This document shows positions 35,701 through 50,700 of a DNA stretch of 64,000 nt, in pieces. Source of the DNA: Acanthaster planci (taxonomy: Eukaryota; Echinodermata; Asteroidea; Valvatida; Acanthasteridae); NCBI RefSeq assembly GCF_001949145.1, contig NW_019091387.1, positions 1,524,276 to 1,588,275 on the forward strand, read 5' to 3'. Position numbers and translations under genes: made by a program. Numbering within the stretch: the first letter of the stretch is position 1; the number at the start of each line of letters is the position of its first letter. Below the pieces are notes generated by a model. That model saw nothing but the letters and a program-made list of their open reading frames with translations, did not search any database and had not been told where the DNA came from.

Positions 35701-38700
35701 CAAATATCTTCAAGAGAAGGAACCACCATTGATGCATGGTAAACATGTAATCCTCCCACAAATGATATGCTGATGCCTGTACACTGAGTCAGTGAAAATC
35801 TAGGTCTCACTCCTTGTAAACACATACCACAACTCCAGATAATTGTTGCTGGTATCATGTAGTTTATATACAAGTAGTAAATCAGCAGGGTCCGGACAGT
35901 GTACCAGTTTTCTGTTTCCTGTTGGAGAACCAAACAGAAAGAGTTGTTCGGAGTAAGACATGACAAGTTCACACCGAATCCAATTTGCCATCTGTAAAGC
36001 TGCCAGGACAATCTAACCCATTTGCCTGCGTGTTTCTCCTGGAAGCACAAAATGGAGACAACTGCTACTGTATGTAATTTAGCTGTTCTCTTGGGAAATT
36101 TAGGTTTTTTCAGTTCTTGTGGCCTTGTCTATGGAAGCTTGACTGGCTTATATGGAGAGTATTGCCTCAGCTTGAAGGTCCTGCACTCTTTTTCCCTGTT
36201 ATAATCCCTAAAATCTGGACAGTAAGGGCAACCTGTTCATGCACTGTTGGGTGGATGTCTGTGAGAGATCATTCACATGTGGGAAATATGCCAGATTGTT
36301 ATGTAGTATGCAACTTGAATGTGCTGGAACAAAATGAAGAAATCAGACACTTGTTGAATACCTTTCTTGCATAAAGAAAATTTATCCAGAAGACAGTGTG
36401 GAGCATATTTTATTTTACTGTTTCCTTTCAAACAGTGAAGATAATTGTAAAAACGGTAGTCCACAATATTACATGCAAGATTCAATGCAGATGTTGGCTT
36501 CCCTTTCATTAGGGATCATGCATGTCGTCTATATGAGAAAGAAAGCTATATGTGTTCAGTTTTCTAAATATATCTTTATGTTTTCTGTGAAAAAAAAGAA
36601 GCTTACTGCAATGTGATTTCCAGGCTTATGCTCAGATTACTATACCAAGTGTACTCAGTTACTATACCATTAATGGTTGATTGTTGTAAAAATCTGTGTC
36701 TTCCCCGTGCGATCACGACTTCACAGATTTCCAGCATTCCTAATCCTGCTGGTACCCTATCATTGAGTGTGATTCTGTTCCACACATGCACAGATCTCAC
36801 AGCATCTATCATCCTCCCTCCCAACAGTAACAATGAAAAATTGAGAATCTACCAACACAGGTCCAGAGGTACGTGAATCTACAGTTTACTTGCAAGTTGG
36901 AATCCCCTTCACTCAATTTTTTGACCAAAGTAATTGCTGTGAACATATGTCTGCAGGGCATTTCAGGGCTGTTTCTGTTTCAATCTCCTTATGTGGTTGA
37001 GAAATATCAGACTACTCATGTAAGATAGGGCCGCCATCTCATCCTGTGTTGATAAATGAATTAGTGACTATGTGCTCGGTTAGTCTAAACCTTCAGAGAA
37101 CTGCTTTTTTTGGGGGGGGCGGGGGAAACTCACACAGCCTGAGGGGAGGGAACTCGGCTGTCCCATGCGTAATTTTGGGGGGGAACTAGGTATACATGTG
37201 AAGAAACTCATCATTAGTAAAGGTGAAGTTTCAAGTCAGTCTGACACAATGATTTTGTCATTACGGTCAATTCAAGTTGAAGCTACATGTGTGTCAGCCC
37301 ATGTACATTGAGCAATCAGTGGAATAGTATACATTTCTGGCTGACCTGTCTTGAACAACATGGGCACTGCATGAGAACTTTATGTCTGATTTTTACAAAA
37401 TACAAACAAGATATTGCTTAAAAAGTTGTGAAGGCTCAGTGTGTAATATGATATCGGGAACATTTTATGATTTTTTTTTTTCAAAGTTTGGCATTATTTT
37501 AAGTTTGGCAGGAAGTGGTTTGCAACAGAGATGTAATCTTACTCAAATTAAAAGTATTTTATTCCCAATATGGGTGTTTGAACTCTGCTCTGCTCATTGA
37601 CTTTTCTGTGTGTATGCATTTATGGACACTTGTTCATCTGATTGTGCTGGAGAGAAAATAACACGCCATGGTGTCATGTGCACTTTGATAAAAATGAACA
37701 GATTGGAATCTCCAGACAAGTGGTTATCATGAATTGGATAACAGTGAGCTCAGGCTCAGCCACATCTGCTCATGTAGTGGCAGTGGTAATGTATCCAGCC
37801 CTGGGAGGAAGCAATATTTGTCAAATGTCAGCAACTCCTCTGGGGCCGCAATGAAAGATGTGCTTTTATTGGCAATCTGTTAACCATATGCAGCCAACCA
37901 CATGAATTGTCCAATACATCAGTAATATACACATGCCCACAAGAAAAAAAAATTCAATAAATGTACAAGTACAATTTGCAGTGCAACTGCAAATCTAAGT
38001 GAGCAATGACTTAATCCGTGGGGGGAAGGGGAAGGGGATGTTATTGTTGACACAGGCGTTGATCATTCTGCAGAAGTAGGGGAGGGGGGAATGTGCATCA
38101 GCAAAGACCAGCACACATGAGGGCCTATATAATGAACTCCCCACTGATTAGTTTCCTTGCGTCTTGTTCGTGCTGTTGTTTTCGTTACTTGTGGAATATG
38201 AGTAAATTTGAGGTGTTGTTTTTTTGTAGGTATCCAGGCCAGGGGCTATTCGGAATTTTAGGAGATCACCCCTAAAACTTGTAACGGACAAACTCCAGCT
38301 GCCCTTTTTTAGGGATTATGTCCTTTGCTCTAGACCATGACTTGGGGGGAGTGGGATTTGCATCCCCCCCAAAAAAACATGAAAATAAAAAAAGAAATAA
38401 ATGAAAGGAGGGAAGGGATGAAATTTAACTTTGTTGAAAATACGTAGAAATAGACCTTATTCACAAAGAAGCCATTTTTTACCATGTTCCCTGAATCCAT
38501 GACATTCAATGTAATCTGTTAAAAGGGGTGATGCCAGACTATTTTGGGTTCCATGTCTCATTTTCATTTATCTTTAAATGTTGCTTAAAACATTTAGATA
38601 TGAAAAATATCAAAGTCTCAAATTCTTCATCAGCATAATTGACGTTCACTTGTAATGAGGTTTTATTTCAGTGCTTTCAATGATATTCTCAGTTGCCCAA

Positions 38701-41700
38701 ATAAAAAAAGTTTACCTCGCTTTCAATTCAATATGACGGACTTTAGAATGAAGCAAATTGACCTCTGTCCAAGTTTTGATATCCAAATTTCTGAATCCTG
38801 ACTATCCTGTGTGTTTGTTTAATCATTCATTTAAACATAAAGTGATTATGTCTTTCAACTTGTTATTTGTAAATTTGAAGATCCCACTTTTTTAGAAGTT
38901 TTATTTGTCATATTTGCCCCTTTGAAACCTCCCTGAAGTTGTATTTTCTTTTTCAGTCATCACATACGCCTTTAGACTATTCATTATCTGAACCCTCTAG
39001 ATGTACATGTGCATGCTTCCCGAGCCTATCCTCCTTGCCCGTGGTTAATAATGTGCGACGTGACACTTCGATCATGACCTCAACCAATCAATTTTTCCAC
39101 CACTCTAATTATAGTATTTTTTCCCTCCAATCCTATGCCTACACATGCAAGTGTGTGTGGGAAAGGAGGTATTGTAGACACTTGCTAGACTGTGGTTCTT
39201 CTGTAGTGCTCTCTTATCAAATATTGAAGGAGAATAAATCCATCCTCAATGCCTTAAGAAGGAAGAAATAACTCTGTGGGGTAAATCTTGAATCTTGGAT
39301 CTCCTTCATATAAATGAGGACTTCATTAGTGACTGCAATTTCCTAAATTCTGTTTTCAGTTTTAGCTTCTTGTGTGCCTCTCATTTTCTGTGAGGACTCT
39401 ACTTGTATGATCCCCTTCACAAGACCAGGCTACTCGTGATACATGAACATGTATATGCATAATGAGCATGGGTGAGATTTTTGCTCTACAAGTGTTGCAC
39501 AGGATGATTATGAAATCAAAATCGATAGTCATGCAAGCAGTATGCACAGCCTGTCCCAAAGACAAAAAACACATCCATCACAAGCAGTGTTGATGAAGGG
39601 AGGCACAGTTGGCATTTGGGGGTTTATTTGTTTCAGTTGCTTTGTGTTTTTTTTTTCTTTGTTTTTCAGAAAAATATAAGGGATAGTCTTTTACCCCCCC
39701 TTCCTTGTCAAAATGAGGGTATATATACTCCCTCTCACCCAGCCGGAGCTGTGTCCCTGGTTACGATTAAATTAAAGTAACTTGAAATGAAGGGAAAACA
39801 GTTCAGATTTTTCTTCGTCTTGTTGCTGATGTAGTGGTGTGTGAGATAATGTGTTTATGGTTGACTGATCTGGGTGATGTGTGTGCTCTCAAAGTGTTTA
39901 TGGATTGGTTGGAGTCTCTGCAAACCATTATGCAAGTCTGAATCACAGTCAAATCTGTTATCCTGCCACATTTCTCTGGTATGTGCTATGCATGTGAAAA
40001 ACTGTGGTAAGTCTAATTTTGTCAACAATCCTGTGAGTTTTCAAGAGAGTGAGTGTTTAAATTGCAGCCAGATATCACAATACTTGTACCTGTAGGCAAG
40101 TCTTTTTTAAGCATGACACTGTTAAGTATGATATAAAATGTTGAATTGCTAGAAAAGAGGAAAGGTAAAGAGATCCTCCATCTTGCATTTCTTCTCCAGA
40201 AACCAAAAAACACAATTTATTTTCCTAGTAGATCTACTTGCACTCCATCTCCCATTATTGTCAGTAAGTTTTGGGTGTTTTTGGTTTTTGTTTTGTTTTT
40301 GTTTTTTTTATTTCAGTACAGATGAAAAAGATCGGCCTTACTGGTTTGAAATGTTTAAAGGTTGTAAAGCCGTCACCCTTTTAATTCTCTTTTAAATTGG
40401 CAACATCACCCTTAGCACATGTAGTCAACATTGCATAAAGGACAGTTCACACTTCATACCTCACTGGGGTCATTGCTTCCAGATTTCATCTGTCCTGAAA
40501 GAACAAGCATGTCATTTGTGATCAAAGATAAGCCATCATTTCCTCCACTTCCTTGTTGTCATGGTTACAGTTTAAGATTTGATCCACTTCCCCCACGTTT
40601 TCAATGGAATCTGCCAGTATATGCTGTTGTCCGTTTGTTGCATTAGTAAAAAAGTTTTTTTTTTAGGAAAACAGGAAAATATTAGCAAAGCAGAACTGAA
40701 AGCTTACTTGCTAATTGAATTATGGTAGTGTACATGGGAAAGTAATTATAATGCAAAAGAGGAAATAAGATATGAAATAAGTTTAGCAAGTTTAATTTGG
40801 AAGAGTACCTTATAAAGAGTGTAAAAATGCGAAGTGTTTTATGTACTATTTGGAAATTTGATGAGGGTGTAAACTAGCCATGTGTACTTATTCACTATCA
40901 ACCAAATGAATTACATTATGTAATTCTGTTTGCAGCAAGTCATAAAAAGAAAGGTTTGGAATATTCCATTGAAGTCTCATAGGTGATTATATCTGAGCTA
41001 TTGTTTGAAATCTCACGGTTTATTGCATTAATTTCTTGTGTATATTTCATGCAGACTGTGTGCACAACGTGTTATAGCTGGTTGCATTAGGAAACACAGG
41101 GAAGTGGTAACACTATCTTTGTATATGATTGCTTGAGCTGGCTAATATGTAAGCCTGCCCAGTTTGCCTCTGGTGGCTTCAAATCAAATCTTCATCGTCC
41201 TTGAGTATGCAGTCTTACTTCCTGTGCGGAGTTGGGAAAGAAGCCTTTGTAGCTGAAATGCCACTGAGGTAATCATCGTCCCTTTAATGTCCTCGTCCAC
41301 TTGCAGAGGAAAAGAGAGGTGAAATCCTGAGGCATAATAGTGCAGCTGAGCCGATTAGAAAAAGTGTAAAATCTTGTTAATGCCTGGCCATTTTGATTGA
41401 GTAGTTGAGTTTGGTGCCCGGCTTGCACACACATGCATATATATGCACAAATGCACAGCTGATGCCGTGAGATGATAATGATGGTGTTTCCATAGCTCCC
41501 GCATCGCTGAGTGTGGCCACTGTCATTTCTCCTTGTATCACACAGCCTTCAGCCTGGGTTGTTGACCCAGTATTTTCTCATACATTCATGTGTGCGTCTG
41601 GCATAGTGACACATGTTGGGCATGGATACCTAGTTTTTCTCCCTGTGGACGTTCAACACATCAGGACTCCAAACCAAACTGAAGCTGCAGACCGCATCCT

Positions 41701-42243
41701 TGCATCAGCTGAATTTGACATGCACAGTAGTCTATGGTACACCCAAGTACACAGGTATACATCATCAGTGGCCCTAAGCAAAGGGTCATTACAGGTTATC
41801 CAGTGCAAGTGACTGTTGGACTGCCCTATGCCTGTGGCTTGGAGGAATGGCATAATGGTTCTTGCAGAAAGCTGCTCAAGCTATGGTTTTAATTGTGCTG
41901 TTTGATGTGAGGTTCAGCAGGATTCAGTTCATCTCTGAGATCACAAATTGATGCAAAGACATGCAGTTTGAGCCAACACCAATGGATGGAACAAAGGAAG
42001 TGCACCTTCACAGTGATATTTCTGCTGTTTGTTGTTTGTCCACTTTCTGAGTTCACTCCTGTGTCAAGTTCTCACCCCAAGTTCTGTTCTGATCTGTGTG
42101 TCAGCAACGTCTAACAAAGTAAGTTGGAAAGGCTGGAAGTTAGAAGATTTCTATCATATCTTTCTCTTCAATCACTTTTGTGGAACCATTAACAAAGTGC
42201 AAGATTTTTTTGGGAGAGAGTACAACATCACTGATCTAATTGA
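29789..42243. other. 12-kb gene-free stretch with low-complexity tracts
   Basis: I find no exon that I can assign to a family. Poly-T and poly-G/C tracts are frequent (for example 33282-33306, 37110-37185, 38020-38090 and 38365-38410). A small hairpin with GGGAGCA/TGCTCCC arms sits at about 30437-30465, and a 17-bp imperfect direct repeat (CTCAG...TTACTATACCA) lies at about 36633-36669. Confidence 0.45.
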
Positions 42244-42311
42244 TTGGAGTTTTGAGAGATGTTGGAGTTTTGAGAGATGTTGGAGTTTTGAGAGATGTTG
42301 GAGTTTTGAGA
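42244..42311. repeat. 18-bp minisatellite, 3.8 copies
   Basis: The unit TTGGAGTTTTGAGAGATG is repeated perfectly at 42244, 42262 and 42280, with a partial copy to 42311. The 18-bp period keeps a reading frame (WSFERC repeated), but there is no other sign of coding. Confidence 0.9.
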
Positions 42312-42974
42312 ATTGGCTTGCATCAAACATTTGTACAGCATGACATAAAAAGATGTGAATTGTCATGCTAGTACAACCTGCAAAATGTTAAAATTCAATT
42401 TTTTTATTGATTTGATCAATTGCAGAAGTCAGTGGCCTAAATTTGTGCCGTAAACATTGGGGATGGGGAATCGTGGGGGATGGCTTGACTGGCCATGGAC
42501 ATTTGAAAAGGGAGAGGCTGACACCTGATGACAATATATAGGGGGTGATGTCCATGATACAGATGTACATCTGTAATATGTGTGACATTCCTGCAGAATC
42601 TGACATTAAAATGGCATATTTATGGCTTTATAAAAAAAATTTTGGCTGTCAGGAAGTTCACAAAATTCTTCAAAATTTGCCTTCACTTTGTTCTCACCAT
42701 GAAAAGGGGGGGGGGGTGATTCGATAGCCCATCCCCCATTATAAAATCAGGGGGATGTGTACCCCACCCCCCTGTGATTAATACCTGATTGCAGAGGCAG
42801 TTCAGTTTATGGTTAGTGCTTCATGTAGTTCTTCATTCTAATCCTATGTTCACTATATTTTGAAGCTAATTTGCAAATTTGTTTCCAATATTACATAGAT
42901 GGTCCAATGTATTTTTATAAACACTTTGTTATTCGCTTGTTTCCTTTGGCCATGTCTTGTGGGGATTTAAACTC

Positions 42975-42998
42975 AGTAATAATAATAATAGTAATAAG
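42975..42998. repeat. (TAA)n microsatellite
   Basis: Six to eight imperfect TAA units with one TAG interruption. Confidence 0.8.
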
Positions 42999-44557
42999 TA
43001 CTGGTGGTTGTAAAGGTGTATTTATCTTTTGTATTTTTATTTAAATATCTGTTGAACAACTTGAGGTAGGGGAATAGGAAATGCCAGAACTTTGAACATG
43101 TTTGACTCTCATTTAAAAATTTTTTTATGGAAATTGGTGCAGAAATATCAGATTGACAGTTTTGATGACCTTTCACCCCTCAGTATGAATAAACTGCATA
43201 ACTGCCTGGAAAAATAAATTGATTAGTTTGTTGTTTGCACAAACCGCTCAGCCATTTGCAGCAGTTTTGTCTGCTGCACGTTTTCAACTCTCTGATGTCT
43301 TTCAAAAAAATAATATTAATACAAATGTACAAAAAGGAACTATGCTGAAAGGAAAAAAAGGAACAAAACACTACAAAAAGGAAATGAACGCTGTGAAATT
43401 TAACAGATGGAGTTAATGTGTGTGTGCCTACATCTCTATGCAAACAAGACTACAGAAATGCATTCCTGCAAAACATCCATTAATATAAATGGAAAAAAAG
43501 CCTGGCCAGTTTTACCAGCTTTATTGGCAACACTTGGGGCAGCAAGAGAATTTGATGGTATTTGCCCGAGGATGTGTCTGCTTGGCTGGTTGGCTGCAGA
43601 CATGAATTCATTCGCACATCACTGGCCACTTCACTACCTGCAAATTAAATGTTGGTGTACATACCGTGGCATCATTGGTGCATTTGCTGCATAGGAATTG
43701 GTTTCTGGAAGAAGCAATCACTCATGGCAGTTACAAAACATGGGCATCATTTGAAACAATTTTGTTGAAGAGAAAAATGCAATGGTGAAGTATGGGGACA
43801 TTTTCATTTTGGTTTCAGCTTTTCCTGATGAGATGTTTAGATTTGTTTTCAGTATGCATTGACGAAAAGGTACTTTCAAAAACATTTTAGAAATCAATGG
43901 CGCGTTGCTGCATGTCTAGAAGACATAGTGGTAGTACCAGACACTATCTGGTTCATAAGTGACTTCGTCACAAAGGTGGATGCACCACAATTTGCTGGCT
44001 CCCATTGGAGAATTGCTGGAGTTGTGTGTTAACTTCCGGTTCCATGGTTCCATGTAAACAGCGATCAGTGAATGTACATGTAACTCTATGTGCAGTGCTT
44101 GTGCAGTGGGCGTGGTTTAAACTGAAGTGATGTCACACTCATGAATCGGATAATTTATAATTGGGGAAGTGAGGGGCAAAAATATGTTGAAGTAAGCAAA
44201 TAGCAGATTTCTGAAAAAGGAAAAAAAAATTCAGCAGAAACATGCATAATCAGTTACATTCAGCATGAAAGATGTCTGCTCCAACTTAATTTGTTGCAAA
44301 TATCAGTGACAACTGTTAATGATGTCAGCTTGGGATCAGCTGCTTATAAAGAAAACTATTTCTGCCTGATTAAATCCTAGATATTAATTCACAGAAACAC
44401 TGTTTATGTAAACAATATATGAAGGGCAAACTGAGGGGGCTTCAGGGGAGGCAGTTGGTAAACTTAGGGGCAAGAGAAAATATTGGGAGTCTCCACTCCC
44501 CTTACCCTGTACCTGATAGGAAGGAAAGACAACCATCTCTAATTTTGTCTTTTGCAT

Positions 44558-44756
44558 CAGTAGCGTAGCCACGGGGGCCCCCCAAATTCCCAGTGCCCCC
44601 CAGGTGCCCCCCCAACTAAAAAAAGAAAAAGAAAGATGAATGGATATTGAACAAGGCTAACAAAAACTTGCCCCAAAAAACCACGCCACTGAAAGCTGGT
44701 GTCCCCCATAAGATGCTGGTGCCCCCCCCCAGTAAAGTCCTATAGCTACGCCACTG
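44558..44756. mobile_element. hAT-type MITE, 199 bp, with 8-bp target-site duplication
   Basis: Starts CAGTAGCGTAGCCA and ends with the inverse of CAGTGGCGTAGCTA (12 of 14 positions match). Flanking 8-mers are TTTTGCAT (44550-44557) and TTATGCAT (44757-44764), a 7/8 target-site duplication. CAG...CTG ends with an 8-bp duplication are hallmarks of hAT elements. The interior is poly-C-rich and non-coding, so the element is non-autonomous. Confidence 0.8.
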
Positions 44757-44764
44757 TTATGCAT

Positions 44765-47700
44765 CCAATCATAACCATGTTACATTTCTGTGTAAAATTA
44801 CATAGAGCTACCTGTTGGCACATGCTCAACAACAACACTTACTTCAGAACCTGATGGATGTGTATTATTCAAAGTTGCATGTATTTGTGCAAAAATGCTT
44901 TAGTGATCTCAAGAAGAGTGTAGTGTTACTGAAATATGAAACCAAGTTGATGCCCTTGAAAGAGTTGGATGTTTTTCTTCAGCTTTACTATGCTGTTTGC
45001 TGTTGGAGACATACGCAATTTTGTGGCCAGAAGGATTTGTTTGTCAAGGAGGGAAATTAGCTCACATGCAAAATGTGTGTGTAGGGTGTCTTATTACAGA
45101 AACTTGTATTACTGTTTCATTTCTTCATGTACGTGTGTTCGTTTAATGCACAAGGTCTGATATTCCCATGCTGAGGAGTATAGCCATTTCCTGGAGTTTT
45201 TCCAAGGGGATGAGCCACAGGGGGGGGGAAGAAAAGCAAGTACTGATAAACAATTAACAGTGGGTGGGGTTAATTTGAATTTGGTTTTTTCAACCAATTG
45301 ATGATTCTCATCCCCTTTCATCTCTTTAATTCTTTCTAACCCCCTGTATTCCTGTAGTTTTCAGTGGGGAGGGAGAGAGGGAAACCCCCTGCCCCCCTCC
45401 CTTGTGATGCCCATGCTAATGAGGACCAACTAGTATTCCCTCTTTTGATTGTTTGTAGCAAATAAATCTCACAGACTGGGGAAAGGACAACACATGTAAT
45501 AGATAAACCTTCTCCCCAAAAAAGAAATGACAGCAAGATATGGTTAATCAATATTGTTAATATAAATTTAGCAGAATAAGCCCTCATTAACTGTCCAGAC
45601 TGGAAGTACATGCACACACATAAACATGCCATAAAGAGCAGTTCCATACAACGTCAGTTAATATGCATCCCACCACCATCTGTTTTCCCATAGTGATTTC
45701 ATATATCTTGAGATGAACCATTGCACATAATCATGTTATTATTGGATGAGTGTGAAAGTAATGCATATAGGCAACACTTCATAAGAGTTGGAATTTGAGC
45801 TACATTACTGCCCAAGGCCACCAGTACATGTTTTGGACAGAAGTTCTTGTTGCAAGAAGATCTGTTACTTTTGTTTGCATTCTTTCTGAAACCTGATACA
45901 AGGAATTATAAGAATAATTCATAGTAAAAGCAATGTATCAGTTGTCAAAGTAAGTAAGAGAAGTATAAATGTGGTTGATGCCCATCAGTAGGACTAGGCA
46001 TCCATGCAAAGGTGCATTTGAGACCAAACCAGTGTGACAAAAACAACATATGGAAATACGTGTAAAGATTATTACACTGACAAAAGAAATCAGTTGATTT
46101 TAGTGAAATGCAGTCACCCTGAAGACATTATAAAGAAGGCAGATTAAAACACCTGCTTAAAACTTGGCCTGTCAACTTGGAAGGGAATTTTGATTCTGCT
46201 AAGGGATATATTTTCTTTTCATAGCAAGGTAATCTGCTCATCCACTAAGCTTTGGCTCCCAGCATCAAAAGTACTGACCAATCATAGGCAGTGGGAAAAG
46301 ATGACATTTACCTAGCAACCTGCAGGGAAACCAGTGGTGTATCCATGTCATGGGTGACAGGGATGGACAATGGAAATTTGTTTGAAATGAATATCCACTC
46401 CCCCCCCCATAGATATGCCTCAGGGGAAAGCCTCTTGGTGGCACACTATTGTGAAAGGGCCATATATGCTTTACATTTACCATAATAATAATTAAACCCT
46501 TTCATCTAAATTTAACTTCCATCTGCCACATGCTCCTCATGTTATAAATTTTTCATTTCCTTATAGGATGTTACAGAAAGGCATGTAGCATTTATGGACA
46601 CAAACACATTAGGCAGACAACCCTAGGGGTTTCCTTGAAACAGATCAACAAGGTGATCTCCTGCATGCATTATACAAGACAACATTAAATAATGAAATTC
46701 ATCCAGTTAACCATTAGGGAACAGCTGTCTAACTTTGAAAATTCTGTTTGAGTAAAACTTGTTACGAGATGATTTAGGGTACAAGTCCTTCAGTTAAGTA
46801 GATCACATTTCCATTGAAGTTGCTCTTTCAGATCCTTTTAATCTGACCCCGAAGTAGTTTTCAACCTAAATTATCTGACCTTTGATTTCAGTTGTTGGGA
46901 TAGTGAAATTTCACACTGTTTGGTGTGTTGTTTTTAATAAGAGGCTGTAAGAAACAAAAGTGCAATTTTCAGTTGCAGTTTTTCGTGGCACTTATGATCA
47001 TCTTTGGAATTGTTTAAGGTGGTGATTGTTTGTATTTTTTATTTGTTTATTTTAGTACTGAGAATGCAAATTAATAAGTCTAGATGTGTGGCATTTGGAT
47101 CTCTGCCGAAACACTTCTTAATCTTCTAATACATGTTGGATATTGGACTTTAAGGGTTAAGGAAGTATCAGTCAGAAAAAAAATTGGCTTGCGCATTATT
47201 TGGTTGACATTGCCTTTATTGTCTTCTGCTGATTGAACTGAAAACCAAAAGTATGAGTCCTTGAAAGTTTGTGAACTTTAAAGGCAACATTTGCTTTGAC
47301 GAAGTCACTGAGAAAAGTATAGAAATTGTTTTGCCTCATTCCTACTTACACAAGTATTTGGAAGTGCTTGCCCCAAAATCTGCTTACATTTAGCACATTG
47401 TTTTGGCCAAACTGCTGATGAATGCCATGAGAGTGGGCACTTACTTTAGCCATAAAATAAGAAGCTCTGTAGTTCTCTTGATAATTAAAAACCTTGCACC
47501 CTTTACTTGAATTGTGGTTAACGAAATTGAAAGTGATGTCCTATTTTTGTAAAATGTTGTGCTAAATACCCCAAGAAAATGGTCACCACATAAAAGAATT
47601 TTGAATTAAGGCCTCATACAACAATATATTCATAGACAACCAAAGAAGTGTGTCATGTATTCATATAGCTGAGACCTGTGTTGCATACTACATGTGTGAT

Positions 47701-50700
47701 ATGGGTAAGTTTGTTGGTACATGTACATACATAAAAAGACAATGCTTGTATTAGGTTGCTGCATTTTTATTTATAAGACACTCTAAAACTGCAGATCAAA
47801 AGAAAAGAAACATAAAAGGTCTGATTTAGCATTCACAAAAGAGCTGTGTTCCTCCTCTTCTCTCATACTGTTCCCATGGGGCAGAGGGAAAAACAAGAAG
47901 ACTTGCATAAAAAAAAAATAACCCTGAGAAATTTCCTTTGACAACAAATAACTTTTGGAATGGCCAATCAAATATTGATATATAGCACATTGCTTGAAGG
48001 ATAGGGTTTCCAACTTTTTTTCAATTTATTTTTCGCCTGGTTGGTTGTTTTTCTCTGAGTGCAATATTGGATTTGTGGGACCGGCAGATTTTTTACCATT
48101 TCTGCAGGGAGGAGGGAAAGGGAAATTGTAAGTGCCCGTGAAATAAAACCCTTCCGTGAAAACACTCCTGGACCAGACCTGGTAATTTCCCAGGGGCTAG
48201 TGTTAGGTCATTTAATCTGACTATAATGTTAGAGTTACAGCATACTTGTGTAATTTATATCTCACAGGATTGTTTTGTTTTGAGGTGTTATGATACAGGG
48301 TTGCGGTTTGAAGTTGTGTGAGTTTTGAGGTAGGATGAGATTGACCTGTTAGCACATAGTTGGTGGGGTTCACTTGATTTGTGAGTCCTATGACCAAAAC
48401 ACAGTTGATCTAGTGTGAAGTTACAGTGCAACTAAGTAGCAGAACTTTACCAGTTTTAACTGTTTTTAGTGAATTTCAGTTCCCCATGGATTCCCATGAA
48501 TCTCAACATATTATCGTTTAATGAAATCAGGTTTGTCAACATTAGTTCTGTCTGTTCAGACATCATATTTCAAAGAAAGAAAAAGTCAAAGTCATTTGCA
48601 AAATAATGCATAAAATCTACAAGTGGTACCTACACATTTACGTTTTGCAGAACTAAAAAAAATATGTAAATTAAAAGATAAACAAATCACTGAGAGAGAA
48701 TCAGAGCATTTGCAGACCAAATGAATTACAAATATATGTGTAAAAACAATCTGGTAAATGATGAGGTTGATGTGAACACCAGAATGTTAAAATTCTTGCA
48801 ATTTATTTGTGGTCACTGTAAAGGACCAGTGACCATAGAAAAGGATTATGTTTTGCCCACGAAGGATGTTGTGACATGTTATTGAAAGGCTATGTTAGGT
48901 AAGTTGAAAACATGTTTTGTTCCAGTCAGCTGTAAATCTCCCACACCAGAAACAGATAGCATGCAAATATAGACATGGTCTTTTCTGATAAAATGTGACT
49001 ACCATTAATAGTCCTTTCCAGTGGCAAAAATATATTGGGGTGGGAATAGAGGCTGACTTTTCCATGCTAGTTATTTAAGATCACAAGGGAAACATCCTAA
49101 GTTTCCTTTATGTAAAGCAATATAACAAATCTGGATTCATTGCTTAAGGCGTTATGTTTGTCTATACACCCTGCCCTTCCTTTCTACATGAAATATCACC
49201 CCATGAGCCAGCCCCATTTAAGAAATCCAGGATCTGACACCGCTGCAATAAATTTGTTAAATGTGGCTTTAAAAAGTAACATTTAAAAGATGCATGTAAG
49301 CTAGATTACAAATGGTGGAGCATGTGATATCTCAATCAATTTTTGTTGTGTAGATTTTGCAAAAAAGTTAAGCAAAGCGTGCATTTTTAAGGCTGTTATA
49401 CGTGATACAAGACATGCATTGTTAGCTGTGCAGGTGATGATTCTGCAATCTGCTTAGGATGGATTTACATACATGTACATGTACATATCCTTTGATTCTT
49501 CTTGCCCTAGGCTGATGCTGTATTGGCTTTAGCCTGAATAACAACCTCACAACAAGCGAGAAATCCATAAATACCCAAGGGAACATATGTATATGTGTGT
49601 TTATTCCACCATCTCTGTAATATTTTAAACGCTTCATGCATACAGGTAGTTACTTTTACGAGATGGCATTTCAAAATTCTGATTGCTTTTTTTCTAATGC
49701 AAATATTTTTTTCCATTTTTTAAAAGAGAATCATTATTACTTTGTGAAGTTTAAAAGGACTCTAGTGCATAGAGCTTTAATTGACAGTTTTTGCTATTAT
49801 TGTCTTGTATATTCTGTATGGCAAGATTGCTGTAGCCTTTACACCACTAATGTTTTGTTTTTTCCTTAACAAATTGGCCGATATCCAATCATAATACATT
49901 TTCCACATCTTTTGAATATGATGCTTGTCCTTTCATTCACATATTATTTTCTACAGTGTAAGAGAGCATGTGCAAGTAATTCAGCGACGTTAGTGTTTAG
50001 GCATTAAACAGCTTTGAATTTAAATCAAGTGATATCTTTAAATTTCAATTTGAGAGCTGCAAGTTAGAGATTCCAATTTTTTTCATAATGCCTGATCATT
50101 ACTATTGTTAATAGTGTGCTAATTGGCATGCTGGAAAATCTGCAATTGAGAATATAAAATGGCAAAAATCAAGTTTGCTTTATAAAGCATGTCATTTTAC
50201 CATTTGAAAACATGTTATCTTTTACTCATAAGCTGATGTTTGTTGATGACTTTCCCAATGGTATAGATTGAAAGCATCCCCTTTGCTTACAAAAGCTGTT
50301 GGGTGTAGTATCACAATGTGTTTCCTCGTGAAAACGTGTTTCCAGTCATGAGTGCTTGTGCTAAACCTAAACAATGAGCAACTGTTTCAAGAGGACCCAG
50401 TTAGTTAGAGTATAAAGCTTTGCATTATACTAGTAATATTTTGTTGTTTTGGAAAAGGCATCTGTAATCTCAATCAAGTTGTGTCTGAAGCTAGAGGAAC
50501 ACAGGAAGGCAAAAATGAATTTGTCAAATTTCAAACAGCATGGGGTTAACAGTTGTTGGGAAGAGGTCAATCCAGTGCTCCATTGGAGCATGAATAGATC
50601 CTGATGATTCCCTCATGAAGAGGCTGACGAGCTTTCCACATGGTTGCCTGTAACCTCACCTTGCAAAAGACCAAATTTCCCTGTGAGTGCAATTATAACC

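Noticed and set aside
35613-36050. 145-codon minus-strand ORF.
   Set aside because: No recognisable domain; overlapping ORFs in other frames are similarly long; no splice sites that make sense.
36613-36876. 87-codon plus-strand ORF followed by a gtacgtg donor-like site.
   Set aside because: No acceptor with a proper pyrimidine tract, no homology recognised, and it contains a small direct repeat.
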